Source of the DNA: Paenibacillus piscarius
GTDB taxonomy: Bacteria; Bacillota; Bacilli; Paenibacillales; Paenibacillaceae
Assembly: GCF_022234545.1 (NCBI RefSeq)
Contig: NZ_JAIEUI010000002.1
Coordinates: forward strand, 518,000 to 581,999
DNA length: 64,000 bases
Direction of reading: 5' to 3'
Shown here: positions 1-12,872 of the stretch, in pieces
How the letters are laid out: every line of letters begins with the position of its first letter
Position numbering within the stretch: position 1 is the stretch's first letter
Position numbers and translations under genes: made by a program
Notes under the pieces: generated by a model
Seen by the model: the letters and a program-made list of their open reading frames with translations, nothing else
The model's database searches: none
What the model was told of the DNA's origin: nothing

Positions 1-604
1 CACGCAGCTCATTCCCATAATAGAAATAATCGCGGGGGGAGAAGGTATCGCCGCGTTCGATCCGTGTCTTGTAGATGTTGAGATTCCGGCCAACGGAATG
101 CTTGATTTTCTTGTGGGTGACCGAAATGTTCTCATTGATGATCTTACCGTACACTTCAAGATATTGGTGGGCCTCACCTTTCCATTGGAAATTGCGGTCC
201 CGGCGGACAAGACGGTTACGGCGGTATCTCAGAGTAACATTCCCATAGGCATCGGTCCCGGCGTCATAGAACATCGATACCGAATCCACCGAAGGGTCCA
301 GTGTCTCCTTAAGCTTGCGCAGCTTCTCGCGGTCCTCCTCCAGAATCACATCGTCCGCATCCAAAAATAGAATATATTCCTTCGTAGCGTGCTTGAAAGA
401 CTCTGTACGGGCTGCAGCGAAGTTTCCTGTCCATGGAAAGAAGAATACGCGGTCGGTGTATCGCTTGGCAATTTCCACGGTGCTGTCTGTTGATCCGGTA
501 TCGACGATATTTATCTCATCCACAATATCATGAATGGTATCCAGACAACGGGCCAGCACTGCTTCCTCATTCTTGACAATCATACACAAGCTAATTGTAA
601 TCAT
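1..604 (-). CDS. Family 2 glycosyltransferase, C-terminus beyond window
   Basis: The reverse strand encodes a protein beginning MITISLCMIVKNEEAVLARC, the classic start of a GT2 (GT-A fold) transferase. The nucleotide-sugar site motifs follow: VDTGSTD near residue 40, FFPWTGNFAAARTES, and the metal-binding FLDADD near residue 80. About 201 residues are visible and the frame runs off the left edge. The start is set by GGAGGATC just upstream. Proteins of this type (SunS/tetratricopeptide-GT2 group) glycosylate proteins or cell-surface glycans in the cytoplasm. It is followed at 17 bp by a nucleotide-sugar dehydrogenase on the same strand upstream, so the two are probably one operon. Its closeness to the Thr-rich collagen-like proteins suggests, but does not prove, a role in their glycosylation. 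Confidence 0.85.
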   Translation of the reverse strand, partial: MITISLCMIVKNEEAVLARCLDTIHDIVDEINIVDTGSTDSTVEIAKRYTDRVFFFPWTGNFAAARTESFKHATKEYILFLDADDVILEEDREKLRKLKETLDPSVDSVSMFYDAGTDAYGNVTLRYRRNRLVRRDRNFQWKGEAHQYLEVYGKIINENISVTHKKIKHSVGRNLNIYKTRIERGDTFSPRDYFYYGNELR

Positions 605-621
605 ATAAGATCCTCCCAGAT

Positions 622-1884
622 TTAAAGTTTGGCCACATGAGAATAAGCAAGCTCATAACAATTTCGGGTATCAAAAATTAACGGTGCAGCGCGCAGGATC
701 ATCTCATAATCGACGCTCTGGTGAGCGGTGGCAATCACTACGCAGTCATATTCATTAAGAGTCTCTTCGTTCAGAGGCACATGATGATATTCATGACCGT
801 CTGCTGTGAAATTGGGAATAAACGGATCGTGATAATCCAGCTCATACCCCTCGGCTTTCAAGAGCTGAAACAGGCTGATCGAAGGCGACTCCCGCAGATC
901 AGCAATATTGGCTTTGTATGCGAGCCCGATTTGCAGGATCCTCACCCGGTCTGTTCGGTTCCAATCGGACAGCAGCTGCTTGATGCGGCCCATAACATAT
1001 GCTGGCTGGGAGTCATTGATTTCCTTGGCCAGGTCAATGAACGGTGTCTCTAGCCCCTCCAGATTGGCCTTCCATTTCAGATATAGCGGATCTACCGGGA
1101 TACAGTGACCGCCAATACCGGGACCGGGATCATAGCTGGTGAAGCCGTAAGGCTTGGTAGAAGCAGCGCTAATGACTTCCCAGACATCTATGTCCATCGC
1201 TCCGCAGAGTCTGCCAATCTCATTAATGAAGGATATATTAATGAAGCGGTAGGTATTCTCCAGCAGTTTCGTCATCTCGGCCGCCTTGGTAGAACTAACC
1301 GGAATAATGGTCCGGAAGACCGTCTGGTAGATGTCTACGATCCGCTCCAGGCAGCCTTCTGTGGCTCCGCTGACTACCTTCGGGATGTTCTCCAGCGAAA
1401 ACAGCAGGTTGCCAGGATCAATGCGCTCAGGAGAATAGCCTACGAATACATCCTTGCCTACAATGTATTGATGCTGTTCCAGCAGAGGTACAAATTCCTC
1501 TTCGGTGGTTCCGGGATAGGTGGAGCTCTCCACAATAATAAGCTGCTGAGGTCTCAGATGAGGCAAGACCGATTGCATAGCCCCCTTCAGATAGCTGAGG
1601 TCAGGATCGCTACTCTCCGACAGCGGGGTAGGAACACAGATGATGATCGCTTCCGACTCGCTTACTCTGGAGAAATCACTGGTATATTCAAAGCTCCCGG
1701 ACACGTTAAGCCATCCAATTTGATCATCACCGATGTCGGAAATATACGATCTTCCCTCCCGCAATTTCACTAATTTCTCATTGTCTACATCAATACCAAT
1801 GACATGATAATTCTTCTGATGAAACAACATCGCCAGCGGAAGACCGACATATCCCAGACCGACGACCACAACTTTACGTTTCAT
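622..1884 (-). CDS. Nucleotide-sugar 6-dehydrogenase (UDP-glucose / UDP-ManNAc dehydrogenase family)
   Basis: This 420-residue protein oxidises the C6 hydroxyl of a UDP-sugar to the uronate with two NAD+, feeding uronic acids into surface glycans. The N-terminal Rossmann motif VVGLGYVGLPLA is at residues 6-17, followed by IGIDVDNEKL. The catalytic cysteine lies in GPGIGGHCIPVDP at about residue 260, and the C-terminal UDP-binding domain includes LAYKANIADLRESPS. Length and motifs fit the WecC/CapL/TuaD superfamily; the substrate (UDP-Glc, UDP-GlcNAc or UDP-ManNAc) cannot be decided from sequence alone. The start is supported by GAGAGGAGTACATCT-ATG. It lies directly upstream of the partial glycosyltransferase in the same direction. 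Confidence 0.9.
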   Translation of the reverse strand: MKRKVVVVGLGYVGLPLAMLFHQKNYHVIGIDVDNEKLVKLREGRSYISDIGDDQIGWLNVSGSFEYTSDFSRVSESEAIIICVPTPLSESSDPDLSYLKGAMQSVLPHLRPQQLIIVESSTYPGTTEEEFVPLLEQHQYIVGKDVFVGYSPERIDPGNLLFSLENIPKVVSGATEGCLERIVDIYQTVFRTIIPVSSTKAAEMTKLLENTYRFINISFINEIGRLCGAMDIDVWEVISAASTKPYGFTSYDPGPGIGGHCIPVDPLYLKWKANLEGLETPFIDLAKEINDSQPAYVMGRIKQLLSDWNRTDRVRILQIGLAYKANIADLRESPSISLFQLLKAEGYELDYHDPFIPNFTADGHEYHHVPLNEETLNEYDCVVIATAHQSVDYEMILRAAPLIFDTRNCYELAYSHVAKL

Positions 1885-2030
1885 AGATGTACTCCTCTCA
1901 CCAAATTATCCGGCTCGGGCCGTATATTGGCTCACCTCAGGACCGGAAGGGCCTTAACCATAGTCAGCATATGTAGCTGTATCTGAAAGGTGCATTCATT
2001 CACGGACATAACGGACGGAATTTGCCTGAA

Positions 2031-2060
2031 AACAAAAAAAAGAACCTGAGTTCCCTCAGG
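2031..2060 (-). terminator. Intrinsic terminator after the two small genes
   Basis: Read on the minus strand, a CCTGAG/CTCAGG stem with a four-base loop is followed by a run of eight T. It lies just after the stop of the gene that ends at 2067. Confidence 0.8.
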
Positions 2061-2066
2061 ATCTGC

Positions 2067-2600
2067 TCAGTCCTTCAATTTCAAATTGGAGGAGGTCCGG
2101 ATTTCTGCGATTTGAGCCGTGAGCTTTGAGCTTTGCGGCTGTGACAGCTTGGCCGCCGGTTTCAACGGCCGTGTGGCCTTGTTCGTTGTCTTACTTATTC
2201 TAGCAGGATTATCTGTGGCCCTCCTCTTCTTAGGCTTCGAGCGCTCAGGCTGCTTAGGGAGCTTGACCATCTCCGGCTTGCCGGGATGGTGACGAACAGC
2301 AGGAAGAGGTTCAGATACACTCCGAAACAGCGATTTGCCGCCTGCTCCGATGCTGCTTACTCTCCGGAAGACCACCGGCTTACTGTCCCTTGCAGTCTCG
2401 GACTTCCGGCTTCCCGTCTCGCCCTCCCCTTCGCTCCAATGAAGCAGGAGCCTGGTTCTGGAGATTAATTCATTAAGCTCATTCTCGACCTGAACGGGAA
2501 TCAAGCGGCTCACCTGCTTGAAGGCCTCCATCTGGCCGAGTGCTTCGTCCACAGCCTTCTTCAACTCTTCCACGACCGGACCGGAAGTCTCAGGCTTCAC
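2067..2600 (-). CDS. Unknown basic protein, second gene of a two-gene unit
   Basis: I do not recognise this 177-residue protein. The first 60 residues are predicted helical (VEELKKAVDEALGQMEAFKQ, VENELNELISRTRLLLHW). The rest is low complexity, rich in Lys, Arg, Ser and Pro (KPKKRRATDNPARISK), resembling an unstructured basic tail. The start is GTG, overlapping the last 11 bp of the upstream gene, so translation is probably coupled. Its neighbours are spore-surface collagen-like proteins and a glycan pair, so a spore coat or exosporium role is possible but only inferred from position. Confidence 0.65.
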   Translation of the reverse strand: MKPETSGPVVEELKKAVDEALGQMEAFKQVSRLIPVQVENELNELISRTRLLLHWSEGEGETGSRKSETARDSKPVVFRRVSSIGAGGKSLFRSVSEPLPAVRHHPGKPEMVKLPKQPERSKPKKRRATDNPARISKTTNKATRPLKPAAKLSQPQSSKLTAQIAEIRTSSNLKLKD

Positions 2601-2868
2601 TGTTATCCACCTCGTCCAGCAGACGTCTATTGATAGTGAAGTAATGCAGCAGGATGATTTGTCTTTGCGTGAGCGCCTGCAGTACCCGGATGACTACCCG
2701 CTCCAGACGGGAAAGCCGCCCGGACGGCTGATACCGCCGCTCCTCCGCCTGTTCGGCGGCAACAGCCTGTAACATGGACGTCAAGGCTGCCAGCAGAATT
2801 ACGATAGCCCTTTGCTCAACAGCGGCAGCCAGAAGCACAGCTTCCGTAATTTGTGGTTTTGTCCGCAA
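2590..2868 (-). CDS. Unknown small helical protein, first gene of the unit
   Basis: A 92-residue protein of unknown function, rich in Ala, Leu, Gln and Arg and predicted fully helical (ITEAVLLAAAVEQRAIVILLAALTSML, then LSRLERVVIRVLQALTQRQIILLHYF). It starts at TTG with AAAGGAG eight bases upstream. Its 3' end overlaps the GTG of the next gene. The hydrophobic stretch at residues 8-35 could be an amphipathic helix rather than a membrane span. The use of TTG matches both large collagen-like genes nearby. Confidence 0.6.
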   Translation of the reverse strand: MRTKPQITEAVLLAAAVEQRAIVILLAALTSMLQAVAAEQAEERRYQPSGRLSRLERVVIRVLQALTQRQIILLHYFTINRRLLDEVDNSEA

Positions 2869-3057
2869 TTTCTACACTCCTTTAACAGGTGCACAGATGT
2901 TTAATATTATATTTTATGCAGCCGACTTCCCTAATATATCGGACTTTTCGGATTTCGGACGTCGCGAAGAATAGGTGGAATAGATAAGGCTTGTTCCTTA
3001 TATATTGATACTATAATCGTTCCGGATCTTGCAGCCGGTCGCAGGAGGTGCCCAAAG

Positions 3058-3426
3058 ATGTCCTCGTCTGATTCTCCCGAATTGAAGTCCGGCCCATCGA
3101 TCACTAAGCGCGAAAGCCTCGCCCTCCTGATCACTTCTGTGGCCATGAACGAAATCTCGCTGTCCCACATTATCAGTGCGGAAGCGAATGCTATACAGGC
3201 CCTTATTCAATCCCGCCCGGATGAATTAAGTTATACGAGCGTTATCCACATCAATAATACGGCCTCCAGACTGCTTGAGGAGGTCTCGAACGGTCAATGG
3301 TTAAGCCTAAGCAAGCTGGACCGCATTCTTCGCCTGCTCACAGACGACGATGAGCCTTATGGTGAATTTGTTGAACCGGAGGATCTGGATGAACTGAAGG
3401 AATTGAAGGATTTGGATGAGGAGTAA
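3058..3426 (+). CDS. Short paralogue of the collagen-like proteins' N-terminal domain
   Basis: This 122-residue protein has no collagen repeat. Residues 15-60 (TKRESLALLITSVAMNEISL, then SHIISAEANAIQALIQ) align clearly with the N-terminal domain of the two collagen-like proteins downstream ([20 protein letters not shown], then [16 protein letters not shown]). The C-terminal 40 residues are very acidic. The start follows AGGAGGTGCCCAAAG. In the family this domain occurs at the N-terminus of Gly-X-Thr proteins and as stand-alone spore-surface proteins, so it may be the anchoring or assembly partner of the larger proteins. It is followed by a terminator, so it is transcribed separately. The exact function is not known. 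Confidence 0.8.
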   Translation: MSSSDSPELKSGPSITKRESLALLITSVAMNEISLSHIISAEANAIQALIQSRPDELSYTSVIHINNTASRLLEEVSNGQWLSLSKLDRILRLLTDDDEPYGEFVEPEDLDELKELKDLDEE

Positions 3427-3440
3427 ATAGTGAGCCCTGT

Positions 3441-3476
3441 ATAAGATCCGGCCATAATGGAGGGTCTTATTTTTTT
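3441..3476 (+). terminator. Intrinsic terminator
   Basis: An ATAAGATCC/GGGTCTTAT stem followed by seven T, 15 bp after the stop of the short acidic protein. Confidence 0.75.
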
Positions 3477-3641
3477 GTGAAAAATTTCTATATTTCAAAT
3501 AAAGTATCATATTTTACTTCTGGTTTATCGAGCAAAACGAAATTTAGACTTATGGTCGGAATTAGTTAGGCATTTATCCCTTACCGTATCACACAGCCGG
3601 GAATATCCTAGACCATCCCACCAAATAAGGAGGTTTTTTGT

Positions 3642-5516
<1,875 letters not shown>

Positions 5517-5534
5517 GCTTCTTGTGATGAGGAC

Positions 5535-5576
5535 TTCCCTATCTCTGCACTTGTATTCTGCAGCAGAGATGGGGAA
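5535..5576. terminator. Stem-loop between the two collagen-like genes
   Basis: The inverted repeat TTCCCTATCTCTGC / GCAGAGATGGGGAA has a 14-base loop. There is no clear T-run, so it may be a weak terminator or an mRNA-stabilising hairpin. Confidence 0.5.
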
Positions 5577-5630
5577 CCTGCTTAAAAACTGAAATGTGAA
5601 ACTCAATGTACAAGCGAAGGAGGGTTTTCA

Positions 5631-7493
<1,863 letters not shown>

Positions 7494-7512
7494 TTATATT
7501 TTTATAACAACA

Positions 7513-7558
7513 GCCACCCTCTCCGGCAGTATAGCAGTTCTGCGCTGAAGAGGGTGCC
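7513..7558. terminator. Bidirectional stem-loop between convergent genes
   Basis: GCCACCCTCT pairs with AGAGGGTG(C)C around a 26-base loop, placed between the ends of the collagen-like gene and the converging regulator gene. T-runs are weak on both sides. Confidence 0.5.
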
Positions 7559-7560
7559 TA

Positions 7561-7977
7561 TTAATCCCGTCCCCGTTCCTTAAGATATCCGGCTAACCGC
7601 TGCAATTCATCGGCGATCTGGGTTATGCAGGAGACAATGATTTGCTGCTCCTCATAGGCCTTCAGCGCTTCACCGACCGCCGCTGAACCACCAGGCTTGT
7701 CCATTTCAGGCCCTTCAAGTTCTCTTGAAGGGCTGTACATAGGGAACCCTTCCTCCACCAGAATACGCACGATGGTACCCAGATGGTACCGCTGCTGCCG
7801 GAGTTCATTGACGCGGACCAGAATTTTCAAAGATTCATATTCATAGAATTTGCTGTCGCCCTTCTGAACCAGAGGGATGAAGTGAGAGAAATATTCGAGC
7901 CAACGCTTGATGGTAGTAGGGGGCAGCTTAAGCAGATCGATCACTTCCAATTGAGTATATAGCTTTTTAGACACCAT
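7561..7977 (-). CDS. MerR-like helix-turn-helix protein
   Basis: A 138-residue protein. The N-terminal ~75 residues form a MerR-type winged helix (LYTQLEVIDLLKLPPTTIKRW for the helix-turn-helix, YEYESLKILVRVNELRQQRY for the wing and second helix). The C-terminal half has helices consistent with dimerisation (ALKAYEEQQIIVSCITQIAD). There is no Cys-rich metal site and no ligand domain, resembling short RacA-like DNA-binding proteins of spore formers. I chose the ATG after GGGAGGTAGTAAT; an upstream ATG overlaps this ribosome binding site. It converges on the second collagen-like gene, so control of the spore-surface genes is possible but only by position. Confidence 0.75.
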   Translation of the reverse strand: MVSKKLYTQLEVIDLLKLPPTTIKRWLEYFSHFIPLVQKGDSKFYEYESLKILVRVNELRQQRYHLGTIVRILVEEGFPMYSPSRELEGPEMDKPGGSAAVGEALKAYEEQQIIVSCITQIADELQRLAGYLKERGRD

Positions 7978-8264
7978 ATTACTACCTCCCATATTCTTTC
8001 AATGTTATACATTAGATATATTCACTGACGAGAGAATAAATGAGTAAAATTGCCCATTTAATTGCCACAATATATCTCTGTCATCCTCAAAAAGTGATTT
8101 CACCCACCAGCTCCGCTATGCTGCAGCCGCTCACTACTTAATCTGAAACCAGAAATAATCGATAATTAATGGAATAAATTTTCCAATTTTGTTCAGTTCT
8201 TGTATATGAAGTATTTCTATAATGGGCTTGACTTAAATTGAAACCATCATGGAGGGATTCACAA

Positions 8265-8444
8265 ATGGGGAGACTGAGAGCCGTTAATGAACGAAAGTGC
8301 TCACTGGAGAACTGTAATCGAAGGCATTATGCGAAGGGGCTGTGCAAGCAGCACTACTGGCCTGCCTGGAAGGAAAGCCAGAGGAACGAGGCCGTCGAGA
8401 ACCGTGAGGAGAACCCTGCGGAGAAGCAACTCCCGCTCGTCTGA
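8265..8444 (+). CDS. Small Cys/His-rich (zinc knuckle-like) protein
   Basis: A 59-residue protein with CSLENCNRRHYAKGLCKQHY, a C-x4-C-x8-C-x2-H pattern seen in small zinc-binding modules of phage and HNH-associated proteins. The tail is acidic and charged. The ATG is set by GGAGGGATTCACAA; a TTG further upstream lies before this site. It ends 44 bp before the hybrid kinase and is probably co-transcribed with it. Function unknown; zinc or nucleic-acid binding is inferred from the motif only. Confidence 0.65.
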   Translation: MGRLRAVNERKCSLENCNRRHYAKGLCKQHYWPAWKESQRNEAVENREENPAEKQLPLV

Positions 8445-8488
8445 TGTTCTATAATTGTTCAAGAATTTATTTGAACGTCTAGCAGGTT

Positions 8489-11400
8489 ATGCCTATCTGT
8501 TGTCGAAATCTTTACACTATGATGAATACAAACTCCAGATATTACTTCAAACACCTGACTTTAGTCCTGATATATATGTCTATTCTCTTAGGTTTGCAAG
8601 GGGTATGGCAGCATATTTTCGCATTTCCGCAACAACCGCGCGCCATTCAGGGCAGCCTTGATCTGCGCGGATGGAACTTCAAGAATACCCACTCGCTTGT
8701 CCTTGACGGTGAGTGGGCCTTCTATCCTGACCGCCTGGCCAGTGACAGCGATATCCGTTCCGGGACTGCCGGAGCACCGGTCATGCTTGGCGTTCCAGGC
8801 AACTGGAAGAATGCCCTGTCCGGCTCCTCTCTGGGCTACGGCACGTTCGCCCTCCGTATCCTGATCGACCAGCCGCTGGATGAACCCTATGCCTTCTGGG
8901 CACAGCAGATCCAGGCTTCTTCGCGTATTGAGGTCAACGGCCATGTTCTGCGGACCATGGGTCAGCCGGGTACGCGCAAGGAACTGTATCAGCCGAAGGC
9001 TGTTCCTTATTCTGCACATTACCTCCCGCCCCAAGGCACACAAGAATTGCTTGTCCTGATTCAGGCTGCCAATTACGAGCATGGCGAGAAGGGAGGCATC
9101 TCCTACTCCATGCGACTCGGCGCACAATCCTCCGTTCTGAAGGAGCGGTGGTATTCCACTGCTTTTCAATTGACAACGATTATAATCCTCTTGCTGCATG
9201 CACTATACGTCTGCATCCTGTATCTGCTGGCTCATAAGAACCGCATTCTGGTGCTGTTCGCCCTGATGCTGGTCATGATCTCGGTCACTGTTGCTGTGGA
9301 CAACGATGTCCTGCTGTCCCTTGTACTGCCGCTGAGCTACACTTGGGGAATCAAGTTCAAGCTGCTGTCTTATGTCTGGATGGTGTTCCTCATGCTGCTG
9401 CTGACCTACAGGTTCCATGGAGTCCAGAGAGCGGGCCGGGCCGTCCAAGTATATGGTCTCCTGCTCGTCTTATATACTCTAAGCATTGCCGTATTGCCTG
9501 TACATATCATCTTGAGCTGGGCCACTCTGCCCTTCAATCTCCTGTATATGCTTCCGCCCTGCTGGATGTTCGTGATCTTCGCAAGGATGGTCTATCAGCG
9601 CAAAAAAGACGTTGCCTTCCTGACCTTCACCGCCTGCTGTCTGATCTCGGGCGTCGTCTGGGGAGCCACGGTAAATAATTACCATAAGAATCTGCCGTAC
9701 TACCCGGTGGATATTCTGGCAGCGATTGTCGGATTCTCCGCCTACGGAATGAAGCAGTATATCCGGCGTTCTGAGGAGAACGTGCGGCTGAATGAACAGC
9801 TTGTACAGGCAGACAGGCAGAAGGACCGCTTCCTGATCAATACCTCGCATGAACTGAGAACCCCGCTGCACGGAATGATGAGCATCGCTGAGTCCCAGTA
9901 TGACAAGCGGCGGGCTGCCTCTGCGGATGAAGACTCCAGAGATATGGAGCTGCTGCTGCGCATCGGGCGTCAGATGTCACAGCTCCTGGATGACCTGCTG
10001 GACCTGACCCTGCTGCGGGAGAACCGGATGGTTCTGCACCCCGTTCCCTTGTCTGTAGCTAAGACAGCATCCGGGGTAGCAGATATGCTCCGCCATCTGG
10101 CAGAAGGGAGAAACCTGACACTTCTTGTAAGCGCATCCGATTCGCTGCCGCCCGTCTGGGCCGATGAGAAGCGGCTGATCCAGATTCTGTTCAACCTTAT
10201 ACATAATGCGCTGAAATTCACGGAGTCGGGCAGTGTAGCCGTGTCGGCTAAGGAGAGCGGCGGACAGTTGCTGGTCAGCGTATCTGATACGGGAGCCGGG
10301 ATATCTGAGGAAGACCTCGCCCGGATTCTTCTGCCCTATGAACAGGCAGGCGGACAAGACCGGGGCGGACTGGGCCTCGGCTTAAGCATCACCCGGCAGC
10401 TCGTGGAGCTGCACGGGGGCAGCTTAAGTGTGCAGTCCAAGCCGGGCGCGGGCTCCACGTTCAGCTTCAGTCTGCCGCTGGCAGACCATGCCTCCCTTAC
10501 CGCTCGCCGCACTGCGGATCATACGGGTCCTGCGGAGACAGCCGAACTGCCGGAGCTATCCGCCGCCCAGGATCTACCATTCCGCAACGGGGATACCGCT
10601 CCCTTCCCGGCCGGAGTGCCGCCGCCACTAACCGGTGGCGGCGGGGAGCATGAAGGAGATGTCCTCCATATTCTCGCAGTCGATGATGATCCCGTGAATC
10701 TGCGGGTGCTGGCCAGTATTCTGCATGAAGAGCACTTCCGGCTGACCCCGGTACTTAGCGGGGAAGAGGCGCTGAAGCGGCTGGAAGAGGAGTCATGGGA
10801 TTTGCTCATTACGGATGTGATGATGCCTCATATGTCCGGCTATGAGCTTACCCGCAGAGTCAGGGAGCAGTATTCCATGTCTGAATTGCCGGTGCTGCTG
10901 CTGACAGCGCGGGCAATGCGGGAGGAGGTCTATTACGGATTCGGGCAGGGGGCTAATGATTATGTAACCAAGCCGGTTGACAGCCTGGAGCTGAAGTACC
11001 GGGTAACCGGACTGGCCCGGCTGAAGCAGACGCTGCATCACAGTCTGCGTCTGGAAATGGCTTATCTGCAGGCCCAGATCCGTCCTCATTTCCTGTTCAA
11101 TGCCCTGAATTCCATCTCCACGCTCAGTGAAATCGATATCTGCCAGATGAAGGAGCTGATCGACGCCTTCTCCTCCTATCTGCGTTCCAGCTTCGATCTG
11201 ATGAATACCGGTAAACTGGTTAATATACAGCAGGAGCTTTCCCTGGTCAGAGCCTACTTGTATATTGAGAAGGTACGCTTCGGGGAACGTCTGGAGGTCT
11301 TGTGGCAACTGGATTTCAGCGGTGTGCTGCTCATCCCCCCGCTCATTCTTCAGCCGCTGGTTGAGAATGCCGTCCGCCACGGGCTGCTCAGCCAGGTTGC

Positions 11401-11656
11401 CGGGGGTACGCTTACGGTACGGATTGAAGACCAGGGAGATCAGGTCTTATTTGAGGTACAGGATGACGGCAAGGGCATGGAACAGGCGCAGATTGACAGC
11501 CTGCTGAAGAAGAACAAAGATACGGCCGCCGGGATCGGCCTGTGGAATACGAACCGGCGGCTGACCGAACGCTACGGGCAGGGCTTATCCATTCAGAGCC
11601 GCCCCGGATATGGAACCACCGTCTCCTTTATTGTTCCCTTCCGGCGGGGGGAGTGA
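8489..11656 (+). CDS. Hybrid sensor histidine kinase with two kinase modules
   Basis: A 1055-residue membrane sensor. After one N-terminal span (~25-45) comes an extracytoplasmic jelly-roll domain (~60-210, with LDGEWAFYPD and GNWK), then seven predicted spans (~225-430; 7TMR-DISM type). The cytoplasmic part has HisKA with phospho-acceptor His454 in SHELRTP, HATPase_c with GLGLGLSITRQLVELHGG, a receiver domain with Asp776 in TDVMMP, then a second LytS/YesM-type kinase (His867 in RPHFLFNALNS) with its own ATPase domain ending in GIGLWNTNRRL. The start is weakly supported (AGCAGG). The response regulator follows after 43 bp. The extracellular ligand is unknown; jelly-roll 7TMR-DISM proteins are generally thought to bind carbohydrates. 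Confidence 0.9.
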   Translation: MPICCRNLYTMMNTNSRYYFKHLTLVLIYMSILLGLQGVWQHIFAFPQQPRAIQGSLDLRGWNFKNTHSLVLDGEWAFYPDRLASDSDIRSGTAGAPVMLGVPGNWKNALSGSSLGYGTFALRILIDQPLDEPYAFWAQQIQASSRIEVNGHVLRTMGQPGTRKELYQPKAVPYSAHYLPPQGTQELLVLIQAANYEHGEKGGISYSMRLGAQSSVLKERWYSTAFQLTTIIILLLHALYVCILYLLAHKNRILVLFALMLVMISVTVAVDNDVLLSLVLPLSYTWGIKFKLLSYVWMVFLMLLLTYRFHGVQRAGRAVQVYGLLLVLYTLSIAVLPVHIILSWATLPFNLLYMLPPCWMFVIFARMVYQRKKDVAFLTFTACCLISGVVWGATVNNYHKNLPYYPVDILAAIVGFSAYGMKQYIRRSEENVRLNEQLVQADRQKDRFLINTSHELRTPLHGMMSIAESQYDKRRAASADEDSRDMELLLRIGRQMSQLLDDLLDLTLLRENRMVLHPVPLSVAKTASGVADMLRHLAEGRNLTLLVSASDSLPPVWADEKRLIQILFNLIHNALKFTESGSVAVSAKESGGQLLVSVSDTGAGISEEDLARILLPYEQAGGQDRGGLGLGLSITRQLVELHGGSLSVQSKPGAGSTFSFSLPLADHASLTARRTADHTGPAETAELPELSAAQDLPFRNGDTAPFPAGVPPPLTGGGGEHEGDVLHILAVDDDPVNLRVLASILHEEHFRLTPVLSGEEALKRLEEESWDLLITDVMMPHMSGYELTRRVREQYSMSELPVLLLTARAMREEVYYGFGQGANDYVTKPVDSLELKYRVTGLARLKQTLHHSLRLEMAYLQAQIRPHFLFNALNSISTLSEIDICQMKELIDAFSSYLRSSFDLMNTGKLVNIQQELSLVRAYLYIEKVRFGERLEVLWQLDFSGVLLIPPLILQPLVENAVRHGLLSQVAGGTLTVRIEDQGDQVLFEVQDDGKGMEQAQIDSLLKKNKDTAAGIGLWNTNRRLTERYGQGLSIQSRPGYGTTVSFIVPFRRGE

Positions 11657-11699
11657 GCCTTCCCTCCACCGGTTATCCCTTGTTCAAGGAGGTGATACA

Positions 11700-12833
11700 G
11701 TGCTTCGGGTAGTATTGATTGATGATGAGAAGCTTGCTCTGATCCAGCTGGAGTCCACGCTCAGGGCACTGGGAACGACGATTGTAACCGCCACCTATAC
11801 CAATCCGCTGCAAGCCCTGGATGAAGCCTCCGGGTGGAATGCGGATATCATTTTTCTCGATATTGATATGCCGGTCCTGAACGGATTAGAGGCTGCGGCT
11901 GCACTGGAAGCGCGCTGCCCCGGATCAGCCATTGTCTTCGTCACCGCCTATAACAATTTTGCCCTGGAGGCCTTCGAGGCCAGTGCCCAGGATTACCTGC
12001 TGAAGCCGGTGTCCAGAGAACGGCTGCGCAAGACGATTCAACGAATCCGGAACCGGAAGGGTAAGATTCAGAGTGCAGACAAACAGGATGAGCTGATGAT
12101 CCGAGGCTTCAACTCCATCCAGTTCGAGCGCGGCGGGCTTCCGATCCGCGATTTCCGCTGGCGGACCTCCAAGTCGCAGGAATTATTCGCTTATCTGCTC
12201 TACTATCACGACCGGATTGTTGTCAAGGACAAGCTGGTCGAGCTGCTCTGGCCGGACACTTCCTTCAAGCGGGCCTCCACTCATCTCTATACGGCAATCT
12301 ACCAGCTCAGACAATCGCTGAAGCGGTCGGACATCGGCCTTACCATCAGCAATGCAAGCGTAGGCGAAGGCTATATGCTGGAGAGCGGCGACGCCAAAAT
12401 CGACTTCGTCCTCTGGGAGGAGGGTATCCTCTCGCTGGAGCCGGTCGATGACCATAATGCCCCGGTGCACGAGGAGCTGTTCAAGCTCTATACCGGTGAT
12501 TTCCTGGGCGATTACGATTATCTGTGGGCCGAGAGCGAACGCCAGCGGCTACGGAATCTCTCGCTGCAGCACGCCACCGAGCTGGCCGATTATTATTCAG
12601 CCAAAGACAATATCACTAAGGCAGTCAACACCTATCAGCGGATCGTGGAGCTTCACCCTTATCACGAGCCGGGTTACCTGGCGCTGATGGACTTCTACAA
12701 CCGCTTGGGGGAGCTAAGCTTCGTGCAGGAGCAATATGATAAGCTTCGCAGCCTGCTGTGGCGTGACCTGAAGCTGAAGCCCTCCGCCAAGGTCGAGCGC
12801 TGGTATGCGAACTGGAAGCGGCTGTATACTTGA
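11700..12833 (+). CDS. Response regulator with SARP-type DNA-binding and BTAD domains
   Basis: A 377-residue regulator. Residues 1-120 are a receiver with acidic pair Asp7-Asp8, phospho-acceptor Asp54 (FLDIDMP) and conserved Thr/Lys (VTAYN, LLKPV). A winged helix (~150-235; SQELFAYLLYYHDRIVVKDK, LVELLWPD) follows, then a helical bacterial transcriptional activation domain to the end (YLALMDFYNRLGELSFVQEQ). The start is GTG after AAGGAGGTGATACA. It is the evident partner of the hybrid kinase just upstream. SARP-like regulators bind direct repeats; targets cannot be named here. Confidence 0.88.
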   Translation: MLRVVLIDDEKLALIQLESTLRALGTTIVTATYTNPLQALDEASGWNADIIFLDIDMPVLNGLEAAAALEARCPGSAIVFVTAYNNFALEAFEASAQDYLLKPVSRERLRKTIQRIRNRKGKIQSADKQDELMIRGFNSIQFERGGLPIRDFRWRTSKSQELFAYLLYYHDRIVVKDKLVELLWPDTSFKRASTHLYTAIYQLRQSLKRSDIGLTISNASVGEGYMLESGDAKIDFVLWEEGILSLEPVDDHNAPVHEELFKLYTGDFLGDYDYLWAESERQRLRNLSLQHATELADYYSAKDNITKAVNTYQRIVELHPYHEPGYLALMDFYNRLGELSFVQEQYDKLRSLLWRDLKLKPSAKVERWYANWKRLYT

Positions 12834-12872
12834 TTCCATGCCGGAGTTCCGGCGTTACAGAGTCACATACAA

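Noticed and set aside
3475..3500. Possible Rex site (TTGTGAAAAATTTC)
   Set aside because: Only the left half fits; it belongs to the T-run after a terminator.
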